DNA from: Diaminobutyricibacter sp049994905 | Lineage (GTDB): Bacteria > Actinomycetota > Actinomycetes > Actinomycetales > Microbacteriaceae | Assembly: GCF_049994905.1 (NCBI RefSeq) | Contig: NZ_CP188258.1 | Location: forward strand, 2,542,001-2,606,000 | Length of the DNA stretch: 64,000 bases | Reading direction: 5' to 3' | Shown: piece by piece, positions 1-7,543 of the stretch | How positions within the stretch are numbered: position 1 is the stretch's first letter | Layout of the letters: every line of letters begins with the position of its first letter | Notes under the pieces: generated by a model | What the model was told of the DNA's origin: nothing | What the model saw: the letters and a program-made list of their open reading frames with translations, nothing else | Database searches by the model: none | Made by a program: the position numbers and the translations under genes

Positions 1-796
1 CGTTCGCACGCTCGGAGTCCGCGTCGCTCACCGACCAGTACGGCGCGGCGGCGAGGATGTACGGCACGGCGAGCAGTGACGCGAGCGGCCCCGGCCAGGC
101 GGTTGCGAGCATCGCGAGCCCGGCAAGAGCCCAGGCCGCGATGGCGAACCGCACCGTTCGCCGGGCGCCGAGTGCGGTCGCGATCGACCTGAGCCCGCCG
201 GCGCGGTCGGGCACGACATCCTGGACCGCGCCGAAGGCGTGACTGCCGATGCCCCAGAGCAGGAAGGCTGCGAGCACCGCCCACAGCTGCATCGTGAACA
301 CGGCGTCCGCCAGGACGAGCCCGTACACGGCCGGGCCCACGAAATGGATGCTCGACGTCACCGAGTCGAGGAACGGCACCTCTTTGAACCGCAGGCCAGG
401 GACCGAGTAGGCCAGCAGCGCGAACAGGCTGAACCCGAGGACGAGCCAGGAGGCCGGCGAACCCGCGACGATCAGCCAGACGATGAACGGGGCGTTGACC
501 ACCGCTGCGGCGACAAGGACCCGGCGATGGAGCCGCCGGTCGAGAACCGCACCCTCGACTCCCCCTTTGCGCGGATTGCGCTGGTCGGACTCGAAGTCGA
601 AGACGTCGTTGATCCCGTACAGGGCGAGGTTATACGGGACCAGGAAGTAGATGGTGCCGACGACGAAGGTCGCGTCGACGTTTCCCGTCGTCAGCAGGTA
701 GGCGGCGGCGAACGGAAAGGCGGTGTTGATCCAGCTGAGGGGGCGCGAAGCCAGCAGGAGCTGGCGCGCGACGTGCGGGGTGGCTGTGTCGGTCAT
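1..796 (-). CDS. crtEb: Lycopene elongase, UbiA-type prenyltransferase (partial, C-terminus off the window)
   Basis: Membrane prenyltransferase of the UbiA family. In C50 carotenoid pathways CrtEb adds C5 prenyl units to lycopene to give flavuxanthin-type intermediates. The translation shows the first Asp-rich motif NDVFDFESD followed by QRNPRKGG, and a second motif QDVVPDRAGG, both typical of UbiA prenyl-diphosphate sites, plus several hydrophobic segments. The ATG at 796-794 overlaps the stop of the preceding cyclase gene (ATGA), so it is probably translationally coupled as the last crt gene. The frame is open to base 1, so the C-terminus is missing. Assignment rests on motifs and position after crtYe/crtYf. 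Confidence 0.9.
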   Translation of the reverse strand, partial: MTDTATPHVARQLLLASRPLSWINTAFPFAAAYLLTTGNVDATFVVGTIYFLVPYNLALYGINDVFDFESDQRNPRKGGVEGAVLDRRLHRRVLVAAAVVNAPFIVWLIVAGSPASWLVLGFSLFALLAYSVPGLRFKEVPFLDSVTSSIHFVGPAVYGLVLADAVFTMQLWAVLAAFLLWGIGSHAFGAVQDVVPDRAGGLRSIATALGARRTVRFAIAAWALAGLAMLATAWPGPLASLLAVPYILAAAPYWSVSDADSERAN

Positions 797-1113
797 CCGT
801 CGCCCCTCCTCCGGAAGAGCAGCCACAGCGAGGGCAGCAGGATGACAGCCGCGAGCGGGTAGGCGAGATCCAGGGCCGGCATGAGACCGATCGAGGGCCC
901 GGAGACCTCAGGGCTTGCATACCGCATGAGCCCTACCGCGATCATCAGATTGTCGAAAGCGATGGTCAGGACCACGAGCACGACCGCAGCGATGGCGACA
1001 GGCGCGCTCCAGCGGGCGACGAGGGCCCGGCGATCACGCGCACTGGCGACGGCTGCGAGAAACACGACGACGGCGATCGCGAGGAAACCGGCGGCGAGCA
1101 GACCGTAGGTCAT
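793..1113 (-). CDS. crtYf: C50 carotenoid cyclase subunit (CrtYf-like)
   Basis: 106-residue membrane protein with three hydrophobic segments and the FDN motif (TIAFDNLMIAVG) of heterodimeric lycopene/C50 cyclases. In corynebacteria CrtYe and CrtYf together form the epsilon-cyclase that closes the end rings of the C50 product; neither subunit is active alone. It follows crtYe with an overlap (this gene starts at 1113, crtYe ends at 1110) and precedes crtEb with an ATGA overlap, the order crtYe-crtYf-crtEb known from Corynebacterium. Whether the product ring is epsilon, beta or gamma cannot be read from the sequence. Confidence 0.85.
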   Translation of the reverse strand: MTYGLLAAGFLAIAVVVFLAAVASARDRRALVARWSAPVAIAAVVLVVLTIAFDNLMIAVGLMRYASPEVSGPSIGLMPALDLAYPLAAVILLPSLWLLFRRRGDG

Positions 1114-1466
1114 CCGCGTCGCCTCCCCCGGTCGAGAATGCGGCGGTCGAGAATGCGGCGGTCGAGAATGCGGCGAACCCCGGTGACCAGGACCATCGTG
1201 AGATAGCAGAGGAACGCCAGGAAGAAGATCTCCTCGACCGGCAGCTCAGGAGCAATGAGAATGCCGGTGCTGATCGGGGAATCACCGCGCGAGAAGACGC
1301 CGAGAGCGATGCCGAGAAGGTCCCAGACGACGAAGAACACCAGCCCGATGACCCCGACGACGGTCGCACGCCACGTGTCACGCCAGAAGAACAAGCGGAA
1401 CCGGCGATCCAGCAGCACCATGCAGCCGATCGCGCCGATCAGGATGAGGAGGTAGAGGATGCTCAC
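1110..1466 (-). CDS. crtYe: C50 carotenoid cyclase subunit (CrtYe-like)
   Basis: 118 residues from a GTG at 1466-1464 that overlaps the crtI stop (GTGA); longer starts upstream would lie inside crtI. Three hydrophobic segments and the motif ELPVEEIFF, matching the Pro-x-Glu-Glu signature of lycopene cyclases of the CrtYc/d type. Partner of the following CrtYf-like subunit. The C-terminus is unusual: a perfect 15-bp unit repeated three times gives the tail RRILDRRILDRRILDRGRRRG written here in pieces of RRILD. This looks like recent slippage after the last membrane segment and may vary between strains. Confidence 0.85.
   Translation of the reverse strand: MSILYLLILIGAIGCMVLLDRRFRLFFWRDTWRATVVGVIGLVFFVVWDLLGIALGVFSRGDSPISTGILIAPELPVEEIFFLAFLCYLTMVLVTGVRRILDRRILDRRILDRGRRRG
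1131..1175. repeat. Three perfect 15-bp tandem repeats in the 3' end of crtYe
   Basis: The unit gtcgagaatgcggcg occurs at 1131-1145, 1146-1160 and 1161-1175 without mismatch. On the minus strand it adds three in-frame five-residue units to the cytoplasmic tail of the CrtYe-like cyclase subunit. Being a multiple of three, it preserves the frame and the overlap with crtYf. Confidence 0.95.
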
Positions 1467-3055
1467 AACGGCTCCGCGAGTGGCCCCGTCGACGTGTCCC
1501 CGCGCAACCGCTTCACCACGAGTTCTGCGCTGATCAGGCACATCGGCAGACCTATACCGGGCACCGTGCTGCCGCCCGCGTAATAAAGGCCGGCGACGCG
1601 CGACGACGCGTTGCGCCCGCGGAAGAACGCGCTCTGCCGCAGGGTGTGGGCGGGCCCGAGAGCGCCCCCCATCCAGGCGTTCAGGTCGCGCTCGAAATCG
1701 GCCGGCCCGACAGTGCGGCGAACGACGATGCGCTCACGGAGGCCGGGGATGCCCGCCCAGACCGCCACCTGGTCGATGGCCGCATCGGCGATGGCCTCCA
1801 CCTGCGGCGATCCCTCACCGTCGAGACCGCCACTGCCGATCTCCGGGTCGGCTGGCACCGGGACCAGGATGAACAGGTTCTGGGCGCCGGTCGGGGCGAC
1901 CTCGCCGTCGGTCGCGCTCGGGCGGCAGACGTAGAGCGAGGCCGGCTCGGGCACCGACGGGGGGCTACCGAAGATCCGGCCGAAATCCCCACGCCAGTCG
2001 GCCGTGAAGAAGAGGCTGTGGTGGGCGAGTTCGGGCAGATCGCCCGATACGCCGAGGAACACCAGTACGGCACCGGGACCGGACGTGCGGTCATCCCACC
2101 ACTGCTGCGGGTACGAGCGGTGCTCAGGCGGAAGCAGCACGGTCTCGGTGTGATGCAGGTCGGCGGCCGAGATGACGATCTCAGCAGGGAGCCGCCGCGG
2201 CCGCCCCGCGTCGGCGACATCGACGCCGACCACACGCGGCCGGTCGTCCCTGACGGTGAGCACGGCGGATGCGATACTCGTCGCCCGCACGCCCGTCACG
2301 ATCTCGACGCCCTCGGCCCGCGCGAGCCGCTCCACGCATGCGATGAGAGCGGCGAACCCTCCCCGCGGATACAGCACGCCGTCCTCGAGGTCGAGAACGC
2401 TCATCAGGTGGTACATGCTCGGCGCGGCGTAGGGCGAGGTGCCGAGGAACACGGCCGGATAGCCGAGCACCTGCTGCAGTCGGCGGTCGGTCACGTACCG
2501 GCGGATGAACCCGTCGAGCGACTGGAGCAGAAGCCGGGCGAGTCTCGGTGTGCGGGCGAGCACGTCGCCGGTCAGCAGGGGCCGGAACGACGCGAACGTG
2601 CTGTAGAGGAAGCGGGAGACGGCCATCCGGTAGGTTTCCCGCGCGCTCCGCAGGTAGCGTGCGAGGGCTGCGCCCCCGCCGGGTTCGATGCGTTCGAAGG
2701 TCGCGAGGTTCGTCGCGAGGTCTGCGGCGATGTCGAGAGGTTCGGCGTCGCCCTCGAAGAAGACGCGGTAGCCGGGATCGAGCAGCAGCAGGTCGAGTTG
2801 TTCCCGTGCGGTCGTGCCGAGAAGGCGGAAGAAGTGGTCGAAGACCTCGGGCATCAGGTACCAGGACGGACCGGTGTCGAAGCGGAAGCCGTCGCACTCC
2901 CATGAGCCTGCGCGACCTCCGACCTCAGCGCGTTGTTCGACGACCGTCACGCGATAGCCTTCCCGCGCAAGCAGCGCCGCGGTCGCAAGGCCCGCGATAC
3001 CCGCCCCGATCACGACCGCCCGCGCTCCCTCTCCGCCTCGGCGGTCGTCCGTCAC
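1463..3055 (-). CDS. crtI: Phytoene desaturase
   Basis: FAD-dependent amine-oxidase-fold enzyme of about 530 residues, the usual size for CrtI, converting phytoene to lycopene. The N-terminus shows the Rossmann motif VVIGAGIAGLATAALL followed by the acidic end of the second strand (VVEQRAEVGGR). The C-terminus has the CrtI-type GGSTVPGIGLPMCLISAELV segment. I chose the GTG at 3055-3053, which overlaps the crtB stop (GTGA) and gives VTDDRRGGE; an in-frame start six codons upstream lies inside crtB. Middle gene of the coupled crt operon. Confidence 0.95.
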   Translation of the reverse strand: MTDDRRGGEGARAVVIGAGIAGLATAALLAREGYRVTVVEQRAEVGGRAGSWECDGFRFDTGPSWYLMPEVFDHFFRLLGTTAREQLDLLLLDPGYRVFFEGDAEPLDIAADLATNLATFERIEPGGGAALARYLRSARETYRMAVSRFLYSTFASFRPLLTGDVLARTPRLARLLLQSLDGFIRRYVTDRRLQQVLGYPAVFLGTSPYAAPSMYHLMSVLDLEDGVLYPRGGFAALIACVERLARAEGVEIVTGVRATSIASAVLTVRDDRPRVVGVDVADAGRPRRLPAEIVISAADLHHTETVLLPPEHRSYPQQWWDDRTSGPGAVLVFLGVSGDLPELAHHSLFFTADWRGDFGRIFGSPPSVPEPASLYVCRPSATDGEVAPTGAQNLFILVPVPADPEIGSGGLDGEGSPQVEAIADAAIDQVAVWAGIPGLRERIVVRRTVGPADFERDLNAWMGGALGPAHTLRQSAFFRGRNASSRVAGLYYAGGSTVPGIGLPMCLISAELVVKRLRGDTSTGPLAEPL

Positions 3056-3966
3056 CGCGCTCCCCCGCCCCACCCGGCGGTGGCGCGGACCAGGATGGCC
3101 AGTTTCGTCCGCGTCGGCACGCTCACGCGCGTCACGGCGAGCGAGCGGGCGGGGGTCGCGCGCAGACGGTCGCTGAGCTCCGCGAAGAGGCCGTACGCTG
3201 CAGCGATCGCGCGTCGGCAGTTCTCCGGCAGTTCGGGGATCGCCTCGGCGGCGGCCTCGAGATCGGCGTCGATATCCGTGATCACGTCGAGCTTCTGCCG
3301 TTCTGTGAGCCGGGCCGGGTCGATACCCGGAAAATAGTTGCGCCCGAGCTCCGACCAGTCGACGGCGAGGTCGCGGAGGAAGTTGATCTTCTGGAACGCC
3401 GCTCCCAGACGTCTGGCGCCCGATTCGAGGCGCACCCTGCGGTCACCGGCGACCGGCTGGTCGGCGAGGAACGCGCGCAGGCACATGAGCCCGATCACCT
3501 CTGCGGAACCGTAGATGTACGCCGCCAGTTCGTCTGACGAGAAATCCACCGGGCTGAGATCGCGACGCATCGACTGGAAGAACGGCGCGGTCAGATCGAA
3601 CCCGATACCGATCTGCCGTGCCGTCGTCGCGAAAGCATGGACGACGAGATTGGTGCTGTAGCCGGTGCGCATCGCCCTCACCGTCTCCGTCTCGAGCGCG
3701 TCGAGCAGTTCACGCTGCCCCGCGAGGTCGAGTCCCGCCTGCCCAGCGGCGCCGTCGACGATCTCGTCGGCGATGCGCACCAGGGCGTAGATGTCCTCGA
3801 CCTGTGGTCGCACGGTCGGCGCGAGCAGGCGGGTCGCCATCCCGAACGAGGTCGAATACTCGTGGATGACGCGGGCCGAGCTCGCGTGCGCCGCACGGCG
3901 GTAGAGGGCCAGGTCGGTCAGATGCGCGGCCCGCGCGCGCGTCAGGTCCGCCGTCGCGCGTGTCAC
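3052..3966 (-). CDS. crtB: Phytoene synthase
   Basis: Condenses two geranylgeranyl diphosphates to phytoene, the committed step of carotenoid synthesis. 304 residues from a GTG at 3966-3964 that overlaps the crtE stop (GTGA); a longer open frame upstream only mirrors crtE. Squalene/phytoene-synthase motifs are present: the first Asp-rich site RIADEIVDG, and the second with flanking signature RDLAVDWSELGRNYFP. Also HEYSTSF near the N-terminus, typical of the family. Translationally coupled to crtE upstream and crtI downstream. Confidence 0.95.
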   Translation of the reverse strand: MTRATADLTRARAAHLTDLALYRRAAHASSARVIHEYSTSFGMATRLLAPTVRPQVEDIYALVRIADEIVDGAAGQAGLDLAGQRELLDALETETVRAMRTGYSTNLVVHAFATTARQIGIGFDLTAPFFQSMRRDLSPVDFSSDELAAYIYGSAEVIGLMCLRAFLADQPVAGDRRVRLESGARRLGAAFQKINFLRDLAVDWSELGRNYFPGIDPARLTERQKLDVITDIDADLEAAAEAIPELPENCRRAIAAAYGLFAELSDRLRATPARSLAVTRVSVPTRTKLAILVRATAGWGGGAR

Positions 3967-5036
3967 GCCACCCTCCCGATGCAGGTGTCTGCGAACAGCC
4001 CGAGTTGCGACGCGAGCCCGGAGGGCAAGGCCGGAACGTCGAGTGCAGCAACGGCTTCGCGCACATAATCGGCCACGAGGGACTCGACGAATGCGCGGGC
4101 GCCGCAGCGCTCGAGCGCAGCACGGAGGGCCGCGGCGTCGTCGTGGCCGAGGTCGGGGCGGCCGAGCAAGAGGTCGATCACCGCCCACTCCTCGGTCCCC
4201 CTCGCGTAGGCGATGATCGGCGTCTCCTTGCCCTGCCGCAGGTCGCCGATGACGCTCTTGCCGGTGACGTCCTCCGCGCCGAACGTGCCGAGGAGGTCGT
4301 CGCCGAGCTGGAAGGCCACACCGAGCCGCCGGCCGTACTCCGCCAGCGCCCGGGTGCATGCGTGATCCGCCTCGGCCAAAACAGCTCCCGCGGTCAGCGG
4401 CGCCTCGAAGGAATACGCCGCCGTCTTGCGTTCGCTCATCGCGAGAACATCGGTGAGGCGGGCGTCGCTCATGCCGACGCTGTATGCGACGTCGGCGAGT
4501 TCACCGCCTGCCGTCACGAAGAGGCCGTCGTCGAGCACGTCGAGCAACGCGACGCGGGTCGCGTGGTCGACATCGAGCCGGGCGACCAGGGACTGCGCAT
4601 AGTGGATGAGCAGGTCGCCGGCCAGGATCGCCGCCGTGCTCCCCCACTGTGCGGCTCGTGCCCCGCTGATCGCCCGACGCCTCGCGTCTGCCCGGAACTC
4701 ACCGACGAGGTTCGGTGCACCCCGCCGCACCTCGTCGCCGTCTATCACGTCGTCGTGCAGGAGAAAGCCCGTGTGGAGCAGCTCGAAAGCGACGGCAAGG
4801 TCGATGGCTGCTGCAGCATCCGATCCACCCAGGCCCTGGTGGGCGGCGAGCACGAGGGCCGGGCGGGTGCGTTTGCCTCCATGGGCCGCGCGGGACGCCG
4901 CCCGCCAGAGGTGCTCGTACTCGCTGCCGTACCCGGCCGCGTCGGCCACCCGCTCAGCGAAGAAGTCCTGGATGCGCTGCTCGACATCGCCGGCCTGATC
5001 GAGCCGTGAGGCCGGAGACTCCGTCTGGGTCCACAT
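3963..5036 (-). CDS. crtE: Geranylgeranyl diphosphate synthase
   Basis: Trans-prenyltransferase of about 357 residues supplying GGPP to CrtB. It carries the first Asp-rich motif LLHDDVIDGDEVRRG, and the second motif in the form QLGDDLLGTFG seen in actinobacterial IdsA/CrtE proteins. The start at 5036-5034 (MWTQTESP) is preceded by AAGGATGGTGGAG, a good ribosome binding site; an upstream in-frame alternative would run into the operator region. It is the first gene of the operon, divergent from a MarR regulator. Confidence 0.93.
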   Translation of the reverse strand: MWTQTESPASRLDQAGDVEQRIQDFFAERVADAAGYGSEYEHLWRAASRAAHGGKRTRPALVLAAHQGLGGSDAAAAIDLAVAFELLHTGFLLHDDVIDGDEVRRGAPNLVGEFRADARRRAISGARAAQWGSTAAILAGDLLIHYAQSLVARLDVDHATRVALLDVLDDGLFVTAGGELADVAYSVGMSDARLTDVLAMSERKTAAYSFEAPLTAGAVLAEADHACTRALAEYGRRLGVAFQLGDDLLGTFGAEDVTGKSVIGDLRQGKETPIIAYARGTEEWAVIDLLLGRPDLGHDDAAALRAALERCGARAFVESLVADYVREAVAALDVPALPSGLASQLGLFADTCIGRVA

Positions 5037-5059
5037 GACTCCACCATCCTTAGCTAGCC

Positions 5060-5076
5060 AAGTTAGTAAATAACTT
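5060..5076. promoter_or_regulatory. Probable MarR (CrtR) operator in the crtE/marR intergenic region
   Basis: A perfect inverted repeat, AAGTTA at 5060-5065 and TAACTT at 5071-5076 around GTAAA, lies in the 75-bp gap between crtE and the divergent MarR gene. It is the most AT-rich part of the gap, and TAAGTT on the minus strand could itself serve as the -10 hexamer for crtE, so binding would block the promoter. In Corynebacterium glutamicum the crt operon is repressed by a divergent MarR protein (CrtR); the same logic is inferred here. Confidence 0.7.
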
Positions 5077-5111
5077 AGCACGCTTCTTGCCGGAAGGAAT
5101 AGGATGATTCC

Positions 5112-5690
5112 ATGGCATCGGGACGAGACGACGCACGGAGGATCTCCGGGTCGTTACTCGACCCCCGTGTGATCGATCCGCGGCAGGAACTGGTCGTCCA
5201 CGACGATCTCAGCGAGAGGGACCTCGAGCAGGTCGTTGCGGTGCTCACGGCGATCCGCGACTGGCGGGAAGCCGAGCAACGCCTCAACTTCGAGTCGCGT
5301 ACCAACATGAAACTCAACGAGACCGACATGCGGGCCCTGCGGTACATCATCGCTTCGATGAACCAGGGCGTCGAGGTCACGGCCGGCGCGCTCGCCGAAC
5401 ACTTGCACGTCTCGACGGCGTCCACCACCAAACTCCTCGACCGGCTCGAACACGCCGGTCACATCGAGCGCCATGCGCACCCCACAGACCGGCGGGCGAT
5501 CACGATCGCGATCACAGACGAGACGCACCAACAGGTGCGGCGCACGGTCGGCCGGCAGCACGCGAGGCGCTTCGACGTCGCAAAAGGGCTGACTCCCCAG
5601 GAGCGCGACGTGGTCATCCGCTTTCTCACCGACCTCAGCGCGATCGCCGACACCCCGGCGGATGACGCCGAGCCAGGATCTGGCAAATAA
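5112..5690 (+). CDS. MarR-family regulator of the carotenoid operon (CrtR-like)
   Basis: 192 residues with a winged-helix MarR domain in the second half: the recognition region reads LAEHLHVSTASTTKLLDRLEHAGHIER followed by the wing HPTDRRAITIAIT, the canonical DRR motif. The N-terminal 60 residues are an extension with helical character. It is divergent from crtE and separated by a gap holding a perfect inverted repeat. It is inferred to repress the crt operon and itself; in C. glutamicum the related CrtR responds to GGPP-type prenyl diphosphates, which cannot be confirmed here. The ATG at 5112 is preceded by AGGATGATTCC. Confidence 0.85.
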   Translation: MASGRDDARRISGSLLDPRVIDPRQELVVHDDLSERDLEQVVAVLTAIRDWREAEQRLNFESRTNMKLNETDMRALRYIIASMNQGVEVTAGALAEHLHVSTASTTKLLDRLEHAGHIERHAHPTDRRAITIAITDETHQQVRRTVGRQHARRFDVAKGLTPQERDVVIRFLTDLSAIADTPADDAEPGSGK

Positions 5691-5776
5691 CGGACACAGG
5701 GGGCTTGACAAAGTCGTCGCATCCTGCATTGCCCCAGAAATGCCTGCAGTGCGATGCTGTGTTGTAGTTTCTGTGC

Positions 5777-6121
5777 ATGGGCAAGCTGATTTATGGCACG
5801 ACGACCGAGATCGGATTCGAAGACCGCGTCCTGGCGCACCTGCAGATCGTGATCGGCTTGAAGCTGCGCCGCAAGGAGGGCTTCTTCTTCTCGTGGCGCG
5901 ATGAGCAGAGCGTCGGAGACGGTCGCAGCGCGATCTGGATCGACCCGGCCATCCCCCTGTTGTTCCGGTACAACGGGGGTCGGCAGCCCAAGATCAACAA
6001 GGAATGGCTCGAGGCACTCACCCTCTCGTCCAACAGCGCTCAGGGGCTTCAGCTGACGGAAGAGATCGGGGCACTCGGACGCGACGAGGCGAGCGCAGAG
6101 ATCACCCAGCAACGTCGATAG
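5777..6121 (+). CDS. DUF7882-family protein
   Basis: 114 residues starting MGKLIYG, with the conserved segments FEDRVLAHLQIVIGLKLRR, FFFSWRD, GDGRSAIWIDPAIPL and a C-terminal LTLSSNSAQGLQL. I recognise this as the small protein family, now DUF7882, that is common in Microbacteriaceae and sometimes mislabelled ATP-dependent DNA ligase. No ligase motif is present. No signal peptide or membrane segment; function unknown. Its presence supports the taxonomic placement of the window. Confidence 0.85.
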   Translation: MGKLIYGTTTEIGFEDRVLAHLQIVIGLKLRRKEGFFFSWRDEQSVGDGRSAIWIDPAIPLLFRYNGGRQPKINKEWLEALTLSSNSAQGLQLTEEIGALGRDEASAEITQQRR

Positions 6122-6229
6122 CAGCAACTGGGGACGACTGCAGGTTGTCCTGCGGCGTCTGGGCGCCTAGCGTGGGTGGTGAGGTGCCGAAAGCGGCACT
6201 GGAAGAAGCAGGAAGCGAGGCTGAAGCTC

Positions 6230-6403
6230 ATGACAGCCACAGACTCCGGAACCCCAGGTTCCGGAACCCCGGGAGACGCGACGCCGACCAGCGCCCCCGC
6301 GGGAGGAGCGACGGCCGACGACGCCGAAACCGAGGGTGAGCGCCCGGGCGACATCCCCTTCGACCAGGCCACGGCGGAACACGAGAACCCCGACCTCGCC
6401 TGA
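6230..6403 (+). CDS. Small acidic hypothetical protein
   Basis: 57-residue frame starting MTATDSG, preceded by GCGAGG at a reasonable distance. Composition is Gly/Thr/Pro/Ala-rich at the start (the GSGTPG segment is partly duplicated at DNA level) and acidic at the end (EGERPGDIPFDQATAEHENPDLA). It looks disordered; no domain recognised. It is convergent with the sigma factor gene 35 bp away. It could be a real short protein or a chance frame; a longer in-frame extension to 6176 is basic and less likely. Confidence 0.45.
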   Translation: MTATDSGTPGSGTPGDATPTSAPAGGATADDAETEGERPGDIPFDQATAEHENPDLA

Positions 6404-6438
6404 GGCGACGGTCTTCGCCCGCCGGAGAGCGGCCCTGA

Positions 6439-7350
6439 TCAGGCCAGGTACTCGCGGAGTTCCGGGCAGCGCAGTCGTTCGAGGCTTCTGGTCTCGAGTT
6501 GGCGTACGCGCTCCCTGGTGATCCCGTAGAGTTCGCCGACCTCGTCGAGCGTCAGCGGCTTGTGCCCGTCGAGGCCGAAGCGGAGCCGCACGACGCGCGC
6601 GTCGCGCGGCGGAAGGGTGCTCAGACGCCTTTCGAGGTCCTCGTGACGGAACGACAGTTCGACCGCTTCATGCGGACCGGGGAAGTCCTCGTCTTCGATG
6701 AGGTCACCCAGTTCGGCGCCGTCGTTCTCCCCGACCGGGACCGCGAGGGAGACGGTCTCGGAGTTGCTGCGTTCCAGCTTGCGCACCTGGTCGGGATGGA
6801 GGTTCGACGCCTCCGACAACTCGGTGAGCGTCGGGGTGCGGCCCAACTCGCCGCCCAGATCGCGGCGGATGCGGTCCAGCTTGTCGATCTTCTCGACCGT
6901 GTGCACCGGGATGCGGATCATGCGCGCGGTATCGGCGATGCCGCGCAGGATCGACTGGCGTATCCACCAGGTCGCATAGGTCGAGAACTTGTTGCCGGTG
7001 CGGTGGTCGAACTTCTCGACCGCACGCACCAGGCCGAGGTTGCCTTCCTGGATCAGGTCCATTACGGGCAGCCCGCGTCCCGCATAGCGCTTGGCGATGC
7101 TCACGACCAGGCGCAGGTTCGATTCGATGAACCGATCGAAGGCCCTGCGGCCGTCCTCGGCAAGGTACATCAGTTCCCGCCGTTGTGCCGGCGTCAGGCC
7201 GGGACGGGTGAGGAGGCGCTCATCGGCGAGCACGCCCACTTCGATGCGCATGGCGAGAGAGACTTCCTCTTCGGCCGTCAACAGCCGGGTGCGACCGATG
7301 GAATTGAGATAGTCGCGAACCGGATCAGTCGTTACTTCGAGCGCAGTCAT
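6439..7350 (-). CDS. Group 2 RNA polymerase sigma factor (sigma-70 family)
   Basis: About 303 residues with regions 1.2 (DPVRDYLNSIGRTRLLTAEEE), 2 (NLRLVVSIAKRYAGRG, IQEGNLGLVRAVEKFD, FSTYATWWIRQSI), 3 (HTVEKIDKL onward) and 4 (TLDEVGELYGITRERVRQLE). It lacks the long acidic region 1.1 of the primary sigma factor, so it is a non-essential principal-like factor related to SigB/HrdB paralogs of actinobacteria. The start at 7350 (MTALEVTTDP) follows GGAGA at good spacing; in-frame starts further upstream are possible. The regulon is not visible here. Confidence 0.92.
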   Translation of the reverse strand: MTALEVTTDPVRDYLNSIGRTRLLTAEEEVSLAMRIEVGVLADERLLTRPGLTPAQRRELMYLAEDGRRAFDRFIESNLRLVVSIAKRYAGRGLPVMDLIQEGNLGLVRAVEKFDHRTGNKFSTYATWWIRQSILRGIADTARMIRIPVHTVEKIDKLDRIRRDLGGELGRTPTLTELSEASNLHPDQVRKLERSNSETVSLAVPVGENDGAELGDLIEDEDFPGPHEAVELSFRHEDLERRLSTLPPRDARVVRLRFGLDGHKPLTLDEVGELYGITRERVRQLETRSLERLRCPELREYLA

Positions 7351-7543
7351 GTCGGTCTCCGTGTCTTCTCTTGTCGTGGTCCGGCTACGATCGGGCATCC
7401 GGGCCACGCCAAGGGTAAACATGTGTGAGATACCCCGGACAAGGGGTTGACAACGCATCATCTGATCAGCTAGGCCGACAACCACCGGCCGCTCTGATAG
7501 TCAACCCCTGACCTTGGTGCGCCCTCTTCAGTACCTTCGAACC

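Noticed and set aside
5705..5710. TTGACA as a -35 box for the DUF7882 gene
   Set aside because: No acceptable -10 hexamer at 16-18 bp; recorded only as a possible weak promoter element.
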